The notes beneath the pieces were generated by a model that worked only from the letters and a program-made list of their open reading frames with translations, was not told where the DNA came from and did no database searches. Shown here one piece after another: positions 11,034 to 19,454 of a DNA stretch of 39,201 nt. A program made the position numbers and the translations under genes. Source of the DNA: Propionibacteriaceae bacterium (lineage in GTDB: Bacteria > Actinomycetota > Actinomycetes > Propionibacteriales > Propionibacteriaceae); assembly GCA_031268515.1 (NCBI GenBank), contig JAIRXC010000088.1:1-39201 (forward strand), given 5' to 3'. Position 1 is the stretch's first letter, and each line of letters starts with the position of its first letter.

Positions 11034-12706
11034 AGGTCCTCCAACGCGGCGGCGACTTGGCAGACCGTCAACCAGGGCTGCGGGGACAAGACCTTGGCGG
11101 TTTGGGGGGCCATGGCGCTGGAGCGGCCGAGGATCTCGGCCGGCGGGCCGTCGGCGATGAGGTCGCCGGCCGCCATGACAAGGACTCGGTCCGCTAGACG
11201 GGCGGCGAACTCGACATCATGGGTTGCTACGGCCAGGGTCCGGCCCTTGCGGGCGAGGCCGGCCAAGCTGGCAGCCAGCGCGGACTTGGCCGCGTCGTCA
11301 AGGCCCCTGGTCGGTTCGTCGAGGAGGAGGACCGGCGGGCCGGCGGCGACCTGGAGGGCGAGGACGAGGCAGAGACGCTGGCCTTCCGAGAGGTCGCGCG
11401 GATGGCTGGCCAAGTCGAGGCCGGGAGCCAGACGGTCGAGCGAGCGTTTCGCCGTTCCCGGCGGGGAACCCTGAGCGCGGTCAGCGGCGGCGCACTCAGC
11501 GCCGACCGAGTCGAGGTAGAGGAGGTCGGCGGCGTTCTGAGGGACGAGGCGGATGGCCTCGCGGACCTTGTCGAGCGGCGCCGCGCTGAGATCGCGGCCG
11601 CCGACCGACCAGCGGCCTGAGTAGCAAGGGCCGGCCCCGCTCAGCGCCCACAGCAGGCTCGACTTGCCGGAACCGTTGCGGCCCATGAGGAAGGTGATCT
11701 GCCCGGCCGTCAGCTCGAACGTGGCGTCACGGACGGCGACGGTCCGGCCGTAGACGACGCCGATGTGCTCGGCCCGCAAACCCGTGGGTCCGCTGGAAGG
11801 AACGGCCGAAGCCATGGAAACAGGCGCGGCGGCGATGGTTTCGACGGCAGAGACAGGCGGGGAACTGCGGCGGGGGTAGGCGTCAGGGTCGCAGCCGGCC
11901 AAACGTTGGCGCAGCGGGCCGGCCAGGCGGCGGGCCGCCCGGACCGACAGGGGCAGCGGCGACCAGCCGGCCAGCCGGCCGAGGTCGGCCACGGGCGGGC
12001 GCAGCGGGCTGCGGGCGATGAGGTCGGCCGGAGGGCCGTTTTCCACGGCGCCGCCGGGTTGGACGAGGAGCAAGCGGTCGGCGTATTCGATGACCCGCTC
12101 CAACCTGTGCTCGGCGATGAGCACCGTCGTGCCAAGGTCGTGGACGAGCCGTAGGAGAGTCGCCAAGACCTCTTCCGCCGAGGTCGGGTCGAGGGCGCTG
12201 GTCGGCTCGTCGAGGACGAGGACGCGGGCTCCGGCCGCCAAGACGGAGCCGATGGCGACGCGTTGCTGCTGGCCGCCGGAGAGGCTGCGCAGGGCGCGAG
12301 CCCGCAGCGGCGCGATGCCGAGGAGGTCGAGCGTCTCCTCGACCCGGGTCCGCATGACGGCCGGAGCAAAACCGAGTTGCTCCATGCCGTAGGCCAACTC
12401 CTCTTCGACCGTGTCCGCGACGAAACCAGACAAGGGGTCTTGGCGGACGACGCCGACCGTTTGGGCCAGTTCGCGGGGCGGGTGGTCGCGGGTGTCGCAG
12501 CCCGCTACCTCGACCCGGCCGCCCAAACGGCCGCCGGTGAAATGGGGGACATGGCCGTTGACCGCCCCCAGGAGGGTTGATTTGCCGCTGCCGGTCCGGC
12601 CGGCCACGAGGGCGAACTCGCCTTCGGAGAGGTGGAAACTGACGTGGGCCAGAGCCGGCCGGCGGGCGCCGGCGTAGGTGACGGTGACATCCGTGAAATC
12701 GATCAC
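11030..12706 (-). CDS. ECF transporter double ATPase (EcfA1-EcfA2 fusion)
   Basis: One polypeptide of 558 residues holds two ABC ATPase domains. Domain 1: Walker A GRTGSGKST (residues 36-44), signature LSGGQQQRVAIGS, Walker B VLVLDEPTSALDP, switch His in IAEHRLE. A Pro/Ala linker follows. Domain 2: Walker A GRNGSGKSS, a weaker signature LSEGQRLCLVLA, Walker B VLLLDEPTRGLD, switch His in VATHDVEF. It powers the EcfT/S membrane complex from the cytosolic side. The GTG at 12706 overlaps the EcfT stop (GTGA). The 763-residue ORF of the track includes out-of-frame EcfT sequence upstream. The degenerate second signature suggests that one composite ATP site differs from the other. Confidence 0.95.
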   Translation of the reverse strand: MIDFTDVTVTYAGARRPALAHVSFHLSEGEFALVAGRTGSGKSTLLGAVNGHVPHFTGGRLGGRVEVAGCDTRDHPPRELAQTVGVVRQDPLSGFVADTVEEELAYGMEQLGFAPAVMRTRVEETLDLLGIAPLRARALRSLSGGQQQRVAIGSVLAAGARVLVLDEPTSALDPTSAEEVLATLLRLVHDLGTTVLIAEHRLERVIEYADRLLLVQPGGAVENGPPADLIARSPLRPPVADLGRLAGWSPLPLSVRAARRLAGPLRQRLAGCDPDAYPRRSSPPVSAVETIAAAPVSMASAVPSSGPTGLRAEHIGVVYGRTVAVRDATFELTAGQITFLMGRNGSGKSSLLWALSGAGPCYSGRWSVGGRDLSAAPLDKVREAIRLVPQNAADLLYLDSVGAECAAADRAQGSPPGTAKRSLDRLAPGLDLASHPRDLSEGQRLCLVLALQVAAGPPVLLLDEPTRGLDDAAKSALAASLAGLARKGRTLAVATHDVEFAARLADRVLVMAAGDLIADGPPAEILGRSSAMAPQTAKVLSPQPWLTVCQVAAALEDL

Positions 12707-14004
12707 GCGGCCGCCCCCGCTTTGTCGGCTGGCCCGGCCGCGACGGCCGGTTGCGGCGGCGTGCCAGCGGACCGCGGCGCCCCGGCGGTCGGCAACGCCG
12801 GCTTGGCCATCGCGGCGGCAGCCAAGCCGGCGCCCGCTGAAGCCGATTCTGGTGGAATCGGCTCTGTTGAAGCCGGCGGTTTTCGACTCATCTCTCCTCC
12901 GTTGTTGTTTTGCCCGGTTTCGGTTCCGTCGTCGGTTGTCAACGGCGGCGGCGGGGTCGCGAAGGCGGGGACGACGGCGGCGAGGAGGGCGCAGACGACG
13001 AAGACAGGGACAGACGGCAAGGCGAGAGGAGAAGCTGGAGGGTAGGCGGCGGCGGGGTCGAGGAGGGAGAAGACGCCTACGGCGGCGGCGGGGACGAGGC
13101 CAGAGGCGGCCGTCACGGTCTCGGCCAAACGCCAACGGTCGGGGCGGTAGCGGCTGCGGCGGCTGCGGCGGCCGGCCCGCCGCAGTGACCAGCCGGCCAA
13201 GGCGACGCCGGCGGCGAGGAAGGGCCAGCCGAGTTGGCTGGGCGCGCCGCCGAGGTCTAAGAGCGCGAACGCGCCGACGCTTATGAGCGTCACGGCGGCC
13301 GCGAAGCCGGCGCCCGTCCAACGCGACGCCGCCTCGGCCCGGCGGCCGTAACCCCGTCCGTCCATCGCGGCCGCCAACGCCAGAGAACCCTCGAGCGAGT
13401 CGGCCAAAACCGGGATGACGAGCTCTTTGAGGACGTGGCGGGTGCGGCGGCGGCCGGAACGGAGCAGCCGGGCCCGGTTGACCCGCTGGGCCGACTCAGC
13501 CAGCCGGGGGAAGACGCTTAAAGCCACGACGATGGCGCCGCCGAACTCGGCCAAGGCGCCGGGCACAGCCGACAATAACCGCTTTGGATTGGCGAGGGAA
13601 TTGGCGGCGCCGACGCAGATGATCAGCGTGCCGAGGCGCAGGCCGTCTGCGAAGCCGGCCGCCAGCGCCTCAACCGAAACGGGGCCGAACAGACTGGCGC
13701 CCGTGAGGAAGTCGGGCAGGCGCAGCCGCGGCAGGGAGACCAGGACCGTCGGGCCATCGCCGGCCAGCAGGATGCGAAAACCAATTCGGATGGCGACGAT
13801 GAAGGCGGCCAAGAAGAGGTAGAGGCGAAAACTCAAGGCCCAAGGGGCGTCCGTCCGCCGGGCCATGACGACGACGGCGACGACGGCGACGAGCAGAGCC
13901 AAAACAACAGGATTGGTCGTCCGTGAGGCTGCCGCCGCCGCGCCCAGCGCCCATAGCCACCAGGCGCCGGGATGGAGGGGGCGGGGAAGCAGATACGTCC
14001 GCAC
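12703..14004 (-). CDS. ECF transporter transmembrane subunit EcfT (CbiQ-like)
   Basis: This is the energy-coupling scaffold that links the ATPases to the S component. The GTG at 14004 has GGAGG six bases upstream, and the product is MRTYLLPRPLHPGAWWLWAL onward. It has several membrane helices. The coupling region shows the Ala-Arg-Gly-type motif as AMDGRGYGRR (about residue 205), a hallmark of EcfT. More hydrophobic helices follow. The last 80 or so residues (after TTDDGTETGQNNNGG) are a disordered Ala/Pro tail not needed for the fold. It starts 10 bp after the beta-domain gene and overlaps the ATPase gene by 4 bases. Confidence 0.92.
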   Translation of the reverse strand: MRTYLLPRPLHPGAWWLWALGAAAAASRTTNPVVLALLVAVVAVVVMARRTDAPWALSFRLYLFLAAFIVAIRIGFRILLAGDGPTVLVSLPRLRLPDFLTGASLFGPVSVEALAAGFADGLRLGTLIICVGAANSLANPKRLLSAVPGALAEFGGAIVVALSVFPRLAESAQRVNRARLLRSGRRRTRHVLKELVIPVLADSLEGSLALAAAMDGRGYGRRAEAASRWTGAGFAAAVTLISVGAFALLDLGGAPSQLGWPFLAAGVALAGWSLRRAGRRSRRSRYRPDRWRLAETVTAASGLVPAAAVGVFSLLDPAAAYPPASPLALPSVPVFVVCALLAAVVPAFATPPPPLTTDDGTETGQNNNGGEMSRKPPASTEPIPPESASAGAGLAAAAMAKPALPTAGAPRSAGTPPQPAVAAGPADKAGAAA

Positions 14005-14014
14005 CGGCGCCTCC

Positions 14015-14776
14015 TCAGCCGGCCCGGCCCGGCCGTGAGCGGGCGCGGCGGGCGGCCAGGCCGGCGGCCAGCAGCCCGAGCACGACAATGGCGGCGATGG
14101 CGGCCAAGGCGCCAGGGGAGACCGCCGGCCCGGCTGTCGCCGCGGCGGGGCTGGCTTCCGCGGCAGGGCTTATCGCGCCGGCGGCGGCAGGGCTGGCCGT
14201 GGCGCCGTCCGGGCCGCAACTGGTCGCGTCGATCGAGCAGGACCCCAAGGCGGCGGCCGTAGGGGCGGTCCGAGGGGCGGTGACGCCAGGGTCGGCGGCG
14301 TCATGGGAGAACGAGAAGCCTTCGAAACCGCCGAGGTTGACGCGGCTGGTCCCCGCGCCGCGCAGGGAATATTCCCAGTCGCCGCCCGGCTCGGCCTGCC
14401 AATACGACCAATAAGCCGTCGGTGGCGGGGTGGTGGCGCAGGTTTCGACGTAGCCAGGGTCGGCGGCCGTGCCGATGGCCTGGTCTGGGGCCGGCAACCC
14501 GTTCAAGCGGCAGATGAAACCATTGCCCTGGGCGGTCCCCGTCACTTCGACGCCGGCGATACGTAGGAGGTCGGCGCCAGAAACGTCGGCGTCGAGGTTG
14601 GAAACGCAATAGGCCTCCGGTTCACGGCCGAGGTCTTGGTAGTCGATGACAAGGCTGACGGCATTCTTGTCGGCAACCGTGCAGACGCCGTCACGGCTGA
14701 CCGGACCGTCCTCGGCCCAGGCCGCCGCAGACCCGGCCGCAAGGGCGGCGCCCGTGAGTAAGGCGACAACAAGCAT
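14015..14776 (-). CDS. Secreted, membrane-anchored beta-domain protein (transcobalamin C-terminal/DUF4430-like)
   Basis: The preferred start is ATG 14776, with a GAGG about 9 bases upstream, followed by the signal peptide MLVVALLTGAALAAGSAAAW. The mature region shows SLVIDYQDLG, ADLLRIAGVEVTG, GNGFICRLNGLP and paired Cys. It then has a Trp/Tyr-rich YWSYWQAEPGGDWEYSLRGA segment and VNLGGFEGFSF. That order (leading beta strand, internal Leu, G-F-I-C, then the YWSYW block) is the pattern of the small beta domain that closes over cobalamin in transcobalamin/intrinsic factor (DUF4430-like). A Pro/Ala linker and a C-terminal helix (AAIAAIVVLGLLAAGLAARRAR) anchor it to the membrane. It is flanked by the alpha/alpha-toroid gene and EcfT. 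The role as one half of a B12 receptor is inference; the alternative is a receptor for another corrinoid. Confidence 0.72.
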   Translation of the reverse strand: MLVVALLTGAALAAGSAAAWAEDGPVSRDGVCTVADKNAVSLVIDYQDLGREPEAYCVSNLDADVSGADLLRIAGVEVTGTAQGNGFICRLNGLPAPDQAIGTAADPGYVETCATTPPPTAYWSYWQAEPGGDWEYSLRGAGTSRVNLGGFEGFSFSHDAADPGVTAPRTAPTAAALGSCSIDATSCGPDGATASPAAAGAISPAAEASPAAATAGPAVSPGALAAIAAIVVLGLLAAGLAARRARSRPGRAG

Positions 14777-15021
14777 TTTGACCCGCCTCAGGGCCCGCCC
14801 CGCGGTCCTCCCAAAAACCAATTCGGCGATTCTCCCTCTGGTCCGGCTGGCGGTCCTCCCCGTAGTTCGGCCGGCGCTTCTTCCCCTGATCCGGCTAGCT
14901 GCCCCCTCAGAGGTTCGGCCGGCGCTTCTCCTGTCGGCCAAGCCACTGGAAAAGCGGCGGCTCCGGCTGGTTTCCTTGGCGTCGCGGCCGGGGCAAGGCG
15001 TCGTCATGGCGGTGACGACCA
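14777..15021 (-). other. Repetitive Arg-coding stretch between the toroid and beta-domain genes
   Basis: The frame stays open up to a GTG at 15022 that touches the upstream stop (TAGTG). It would encode an odd Arg/Gly/Thr repeat (GRTAGRT, SRIRGRSAGR and similar) before the signal peptide. The DNA contains GTTCGGCCGGCGCTTCT twice, 45 bp apart. Either this is a 245-bp spacer with tandem repeats, or the protein has a very long basic N-terminus. I favour the spacer because an 82-residue basic n-region is unusual for Sec signals. Confidence 0.5.
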
Positions 15022-16314
15022 CTACTTACGTCGGGCCAAGACGGCCCCGGCGACGCCGCCGGCCAAGAGCAGCAAGGCGATGCCGCCGCCGATCCACCAA
15101 CCAACCGAAACACCGGTGTTAGCCGCCGGCGGCGCGGCGATAAGCGGGGCGTCAGTGCCAGGCGCGCTGGGCAGCTGGTCGGCCAGGCAGGGAGCGCCGG
15201 AGGGCACGTCGGCGCTGGCCTGGGTCCCGTCCAACTCGCCCAGCGGGCCGCCGCCCAAGCCGAGCAGCCCTTGGACGCTGGCGCCCAGGAAAACGGCGAC
15301 GGCCTCGGTCTTTGTCGCCCCAGGGTCCGGCTTGCCGTCGGCGGCCGCGTACGCCATGGCGCCGATGTTGTCTGTGGGCCCGTCGGCCGTCACCTCGTCG
15401 CAGCCTAGGGTCAAGCTCAGGAGGAACGCCTCGGCGGCGGCCGGCGCCGAGCTGCCGAGGGCTCGCAGAGCTTGACTGGCCAGGCCGGTCGTATTGGCGT
15501 TGACAGGAGAGAAACCCGGTGTGCCCCAGCCTCCGGAGGGGTCTTGTTGGGTCTCCAGCCAAACTTTGGCCGCCGCCAGCACGGGGGCGTCGGGACTACG
15601 GCCGGCCGCCAGGAGGGCCTGGATGGCCAGGGCGGTCGAATCGGCGTCGCCGCTGGCGCAGTCCATTGGCGTAAAACCAAAACCGCCATAGTTGTCTGAG
15701 GCAGCGTCGGCGCAGGGCTGGGCTTCCAGCCAGTCAGCCAGGGCCGGGGGCACGCCGTCGGCCGAACGGGCCAAGGCGAGGACGGCCAAGGCGGCGGTGT
15801 AGGCGCTCGGGGCCGCCCCGATCTGCCCGTCCGGGCCGACCTGGGAGGCGACCTCAGCGAACAGGTCACGCGGCCCAGCCGCCGCCGGGAAGGAACTGGG
15901 ATTGCGACCCGCCACGGCCAAGGCGAGGGCGGTCAAGGCGACGGCCGACCACTTGTCTGGCAAGGCCTCGGGGGCGCCGATGTAGGCCTCGCCGGAGTCA
16001 AGGAGCGTGTCGGCAGCCAAGCCGATGGCGTCTCGTCCGACGCCGGCGGCGGCCAGGCTGAAGATGGCGTAAGCAGTGTTCGTATAGTCGGTTTCCCCCG
16101 CCGCGTAGGCGCTGGGCAAAGCCCCGCCGTAAGCCTCGGTCTGCCGGGCCAGCCACCCGGCCGTCAACGCCTGGCTGGCGGCGGCCTCGGAACTCGGCGC
16201 GGTCGGTGCGGCCAGAGCGGGAGCGGCGGCCTGAGACAACGCTGCAGCGGCGACGACGGCGAGGATGAGGGGGCGGGCGAGAAAAGCAAGGGGGCGGACG
16301 GCAGATGACAACAC
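15022..16314 (-). CDS. Secreted alpha/alpha-toroid (prenyltransferase/squalene-oxidase-repeat) protein, transcobalamin N-domain-like
   Basis: The chosen start is GTG 16314, with AAGG seven bases upstream. The signal peptide is about 35 residues (LAFLARPLILAVVAAAALSQ then APALAAP). The body consists of helix pairs with toroid repeats such as GGFGFTPMDCASGDADSTAL and GGWGTPGFSPVNANTTGLAS, plus TEAYGGALPSAYAAGETDYT near the start. This alpha6/alpha6 architecture is shared by squalene cyclases and the cobalamin-binding N-domain of transcobalamin/intrinsic factor. The C-terminus is a Pro-rich stalk, AANTG, one membrane helix (WWIGGGIALLLLAGGVAGAV) and LARRK, so it stays on the cell surface. It is the first gene behind a cobalamin riboswitch. 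The catalytic Asp-rich motif of true cyclases is not seen, which favours ligand binding. The 496-residue ORF-track version translates the riboswitch leader. Confidence 0.85.
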   Translation of the reverse strand: MLSSAVRPLAFLARPLILAVVAAAALSQAAAPALAAPTAPSSEAAASQALTAGWLARQTEAYGGALPSAYAAGETDYTNTAYAIFSLAAAGVGRDAIGLAADTLLDSGEAYIGAPEALPDKWSAVALTALALAVAGRNPSSFPAAAGPRDLFAEVASQVGPDGQIGAAPSAYTAALAVLALARSADGVPPALADWLEAQPCADAASDNYGGFGFTPMDCASGDADSTALAIQALLAAGRSPDAPVLAAAKVWLETQQDPSGGWGTPGFSPVNANTTGLASQALRALGSSAPAAAEAFLLSLTLGCDEVTADGPTDNIGAMAYAAADGKPDPGATKTEAVAVFLGASVQGLLGLGGGPLGELDGTQASADVPSGAPCLADQLPSAPGTDAPLIAAPPAANTGVSVGWWIGGGIALLLLAGGVAGAVLARRK

Positions 16315-16419
16315 GACGCGCCTTTCGGATGAGCGGGTCCGGTGGGTACGCTCCGTGCCGCTCGTCAAGGGAGCGGATGAACGATGCGCCCCCGCAGACC
16401 TCGACGGATGGGAGCCGCT

Positions 16420-16520
16420 CTGAAGGTGGGTTTTCGGACTCGCCCGCGCCTTGTTTTGAAGGCCGGGCCCACCGTTGCGGGTCAGTGCCGGGTTTCGACC
16501 GGCTTGCCCCACCGGAATGG
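16420..16520 (-). promoter_or_regulatory. Cobalamin (B12) riboswitch
   Basis: On the minus strand the leader reads GGTGGGGCAAGCCGGTCGAA, then ACCCGGCACTGACCCGCAAC, GGTGG, a hairpin (GCCTT...AAGGC inside GCCCG...CGGGC), then CGAGTCCGAAAACCCACC. These match the B12-box core (AAGCCGGT-GAA-ACCCGGC-CTG-CCCGCAAC-GGTG) and the closing GxGAGTCxG...ACC element. The outer GGTGGG pairs with CCCACC, and GCCGGT pairs with ACCCGGC. The core is 16425-16513, about 110 bases upstream of the first gene of the operon. It should repress the toroid, beta-domain and ECF genes when cobalamin is abundant. TGCGGG downstream (near 16395) could pair with CCCGCA of the L5 region, as in the L5-L13 kissing loop. Confidence 0.9.
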
Positions 16521-16621
16521 CTTATGCAGTTGTAGGTGAGGAAGTATCTCACAGCCCGGCCTAGGCAAGGGGCGGCCGATTTCCGAAGGCCGCCTAGCTG
16601 ACGCCGGGCCGACGGCCTGCC

Positions 16622-17986
16622 TCAGCCTTCCAGGACTGTGCCGTCCGGCACTTCGCCGCCGGCCTCGCCCAGCCTCACCGCGCCTACTGCCGCGACATCC
16701 CGGCCGAAACGCCAGTCGCCGGCCACCTTGAGGGAAGCCGCCCGGCGCAGCGACAGCGGCTGCGGCAGGCGGGCGTCGAAGTCGGCGATACGGGCGTACG
16801 GCTTGCCCAACTCGACCACCGGCAACGGCTCGACGCCGGCCCGGAGGATGTAGTCGGGGCCGAGCGTGAAGACATCCGAGCGCAGGAGGGCCAGCTCGTT
16901 CGTCGTCTTGACGGGGCGGAAGCGGCTGCGCGGCACGGCGATGGCCGCGGCCCCCTCGAAGACTTCGATGGCGGCGCCCATGGCGGACTCGATCTGATAA
17001 ACCGCCGGGGAAGCCGGGTCGGCCGGGTCGACCGTCTTGGCGTTGCGGATGAGGGGCAGCTTGAGGACGCCGCCCGTGGCGGCCAACTTGGCCTGCAAAG
17101 CGGGCAAGTCAAACCACAAGTTGTTGCAGTGGGTGAAGGGGTGGATGGCGGCGTCGGTGAAATAGGCCAATTCCTCGGGGGCAGTTTGGGCTGTTTCGCG
17201 CAAGATGAGGCGGCCGTCGGACTTACGGCGGGCCAGATGGCCGCCCTTGACGTCCATGGGGGTGCGGCGGGTGACCTCGGCCGCGAAAGGCGCGCCGGAG
17301 CGGGCGAACCAGCCCGCCAAGGCCGCCGACGGCGCACAACCTAAATTGTCAGAATTGGAGACCGAGGCGTAGCGGAAACCGGCGTCGACGAGCTGGTCGA
17401 GGAGCCCGGAGTCGAGCAGGGTCGGGTAGAGGTCGCCGTGGCCGGGCGGGCACCATTCAAGTTTCGGGCAGGCGGGCCAGGAGACGGGGCTGAGGTCGGA
17501 GCGCAGCAACTTCGGCTCCTGCGATTGGACCACGTCGAGAGGCAGTCCGGCGACCGTCAGGCCAGGGTAGCGGGAGAGGGCGGCCAGGCAATCGGACTGG
17601 GTGTTGAAGCTGTGCAGGAACAGCAGCGGCAGCGCGACCCCGTAGGCTTCCCGCGCCGCCAAGACTTGCCGCGCGATGATGTCGAGGAATGTCAAGTTGT
17701 CGCGGACCGTCAGCAGCGTCTTCGCCTTGTCGAGGCCCATGGATGTGCCCAAACCGCCGTTCAAGCGGATGACGGCCGTGAGGGCCAAGGCGTCCCGGTC
17801 GCCGGGGCTCTCCTTGTCCGGGTCGACGAGGTCCAGGTCCTGGAGCGGGCTGATCGAGTCCTCGGGGATGAGGCCCGAGCCGCCGGCTTCGAGGACGGCG
17901 TAGGAAGAGGCGAAGATCGCCTGGGCGCTTGGGCTGACGCCTGCGGCGCGCATTTTCGCGAGGGCTTTTTGGAGTCCGGCGTTCAC
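16622..17986 (-). CDS. UTP--glucose-1-phosphate uridylyltransferase (eukaryote-like UGPase family)
   Basis: It makes UDP-glucose from UTP and glucose-1-phosphate. The nucleotide loop is IRLNGGLGTSMGLDKAK (near residue 80), with LLFLHSFNTQ, PPGHGDLYPTLLDSG and SVSNSDNLG further on, all diagnostic of the UDPGP (PF01704) family rather than the short GalU type. GTG 17986 (MNAGLQKALAKMRAAG) gives 454 residues, normal for the family; the ORF-track start at 18154 is upstream leader. A lone AGG lies close before the GTG, so the ribosome site is weak. It is divergent from galactokinase across a gap of about 265 bp, which suggests shared control of galactose/UDP-sugar metabolism. Confidence 0.94.
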   Translation of the reverse strand: MNAGLQKALAKMRAAGVSPSAQAIFASSYAVLEAGGSGLIPEDSISPLQDLDLVDPDKESPGDRDALALTAVIRLNGGLGTSMGLDKAKTLLTVRDNLTFLDIIARQVLAAREAYGVALPLLFLHSFNTQSDCLAALSRYPGLTVAGLPLDVVQSQEPKLLRSDLSPVSWPACPKLEWCPPGHGDLYPTLLDSGLLDQLVDAGFRYASVSNSDNLGCAPSAALAGWFARSGAPFAAEVTRRTPMDVKGGHLARRKSDGRLILRETAQTAPEELAYFTDAAIHPFTHCNNLWFDLPALQAKLAATGGVLKLPLIRNAKTVDPADPASPAVYQIESAMGAAIEVFEGAAAIAVPRSRFRPVKTTNELALLRSDVFTLGPDYILRAGVEPLPVVELGKPYARIADFDARLPQPLSLRRAASLKVAGDWRFGRDVAAVGAVRLGEAGGEVPDGTVLEG

Positions 17987-18251
17987 GCCTGGCGAGTATA
18001 GAGGCCGGCGGCACGGGTTGCCGCCGGCCTCTTGGCCACGCTGGCCGAGGCGGGCCGGGCTCGGGCGGCGTCTTGTCCGCCGTCGTCTCCTACGTGCGAA
18101 AAGCCTGCGTCCGCGCGCCCCGAAAGCGGAATAAGCCAGAGCCGCCATCGGCAAGTTGGCTCAAGGCGGCTACATTTGGGCCGGCGGCCGCCAGCCGCTC
18201 CCCCTGCGCCCCAAGAACGCCCCTGTGCCCCAAGACCGACGGAGGGACCCC

Positions 18252-19427
18252 GTGGCCGAAACGTCCGCAGCCGCCGCCAGCGCGTTGTTCGAGCAGGCCT
18301 ACGGCGGCTCTCAGGCGGGACTGTGGGCCGCCCCCGGCCGGGTCAACCTCATCGGCGAACACGTCGACTACAACGCCGGCCTTGTCCTGCCCATCGCGCT
18401 GCCCCAACGCGCCTACGCGGCGGCCCGGCCGCGGGCCGACCGGCTGGTCCGCTTCGCCTCCGCCGGGCTGCCGGGGGTGGCCGAAGTCGACCTGGACGAC
18501 ATCGCCCCCGGCCGCCCCGCTGACTGGTCCCGTTATCCCGCCGGCGTCTTCTGGGCGCTGCGGCGGGCCGGCCACGACGTCGGCGGCCTCGACCTGGCCT
18601 TCGCCTCCGACGTGCCCATCGGGGCTGGCCTGTCCAGTTCGGCCGCCATCGAAGGGGCCGCCGGGGCCGCCGTTTCCGACCTCTTCGGCCTCGGCCTCTT
18701 GGCCGACGACGCCAGCCGGGCCGAACTGGCCCGTCTTTGCCAGCGGGCCGAGAACGAGATCGCCTTGGCTCCGACCGGCGGCATGGACCAGGCCGCCGCG
18801 CTACGCTGCCAAGCCGGCCACGCTCTCAATCTTGATTGCCGTGACGGGGCTGTCGCCCAGATCCCCTTCGACGCCGCCGCCGCCGGTCTCGTCCTTCTTG
18901 TCATCGACACGAAGAGCGCCCACGCCCTCGGCGACGGCGGTTACGGCGCCCGCCGCGCCGACTGTGAGCAGGCGGTCCGAGAACTCGGCCTCCACAGCTT
19001 GCGCGAGATCGCCCCCGACGAGCTCGGCGCCGCCGTGGCCAACCTTTCGAACGACCGCCTACGCCGCCGCGTCCGGCATGTCGTGACCGAGATCGAACGC
19101 GTCCGCCGATCCGTCGTCGCCCTCCGGGCCGGTGATTTCGCTTTGCTGGGGGAGCTTTTCGACCTTTCCCACGCGTCGCTGCGCGACGACTACGAGGTCT
19201 CCTGTCCAGAACTCAACACCGCCCAGGAAGCCGCCCTCGCCGGCGGCGCCATCGGGGCCCGGATGACCGGCGGCGGCTTTGGCGGCTCGGCCATCGCTTT
19301 GATCGAGGCCGCCGCGGCCGGCGCTGTCGAGGACGCCGTCCGGGCGGCTTTCGCGGCGGCCGGCCACGCCCGGTCGCCGGCCTGCCTAGCTGCCGTCCCC
19401 GCTGGCCCGGCCGGCCGTATCGCCTGA
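18252..19427 (+). CDS. galK: Galactokinase
   Basis: It phosphorylates galactose to galactose-1-phosphate, the first Leloir step. The galactokinase signature is GRVNLIGEHVDYNAG, the GHMP ATP motif is PIGAGLSSSAAIEGA, and the third motif is GARMTGGGFGGSAIAL near the end. Catalytic Asp lies in APTGGMDQAAAL. The start is GTG 18252, with GGAGGG five bases upstream. This gives 391 residues, the usual size; the ORF-track ATG at 18156 lacks such a site. It is divergent from the UGPase gene. The last codons share a 29-base segment with the repeat tract behind the gene. Confidence 0.96.
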   Translation: MAETSAAAASALFEQAYGGSQAGLWAAPGRVNLIGEHVDYNAGLVLPIALPQRAYAAARPRADRLVRFASAGLPGVAEVDLDDIAPGRPADWSRYPAGVFWALRRAGHDVGGLDLAFASDVPIGAGLSSSAAIEGAAGAAVSDLFGLGLLADDASRAELARLCQRAENEIALAPTGGMDQAAALRCQAGHALNLDCRDGAVAQIPFDAAAAGLVLLVIDTKSAHALGDGGYGARRADCEQAVRELGLHSLREIAPDELGAAVANLSNDRLRRRVRHVVTEIERVRRSVVALRAGDFALLGELFDLSHASLRDDYEVSCPELNTAQEAALAGGAIGARMTGGGFGGSAIALIEAAAAGAVEDAVRAAFAAAGHARSPACLAAVPAGPAGRIA

Positions 19428-19454
19428 TTCCCAACGGCCACGCCCGCGTAGAGC

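Noticed and set aside
12703-13321. N-terminal extension of the EcfA ORF (start 13321)
   Set aside because: It is EcfT sequence read in another frame; GTG 12706 with the GTGA overlap fits the ABC domain start.
16315-16512. N-terminal extension of the toroid protein
   Set aside because: It translates the cobalamin riboswitch; the signal peptide begins after GTG 16314.
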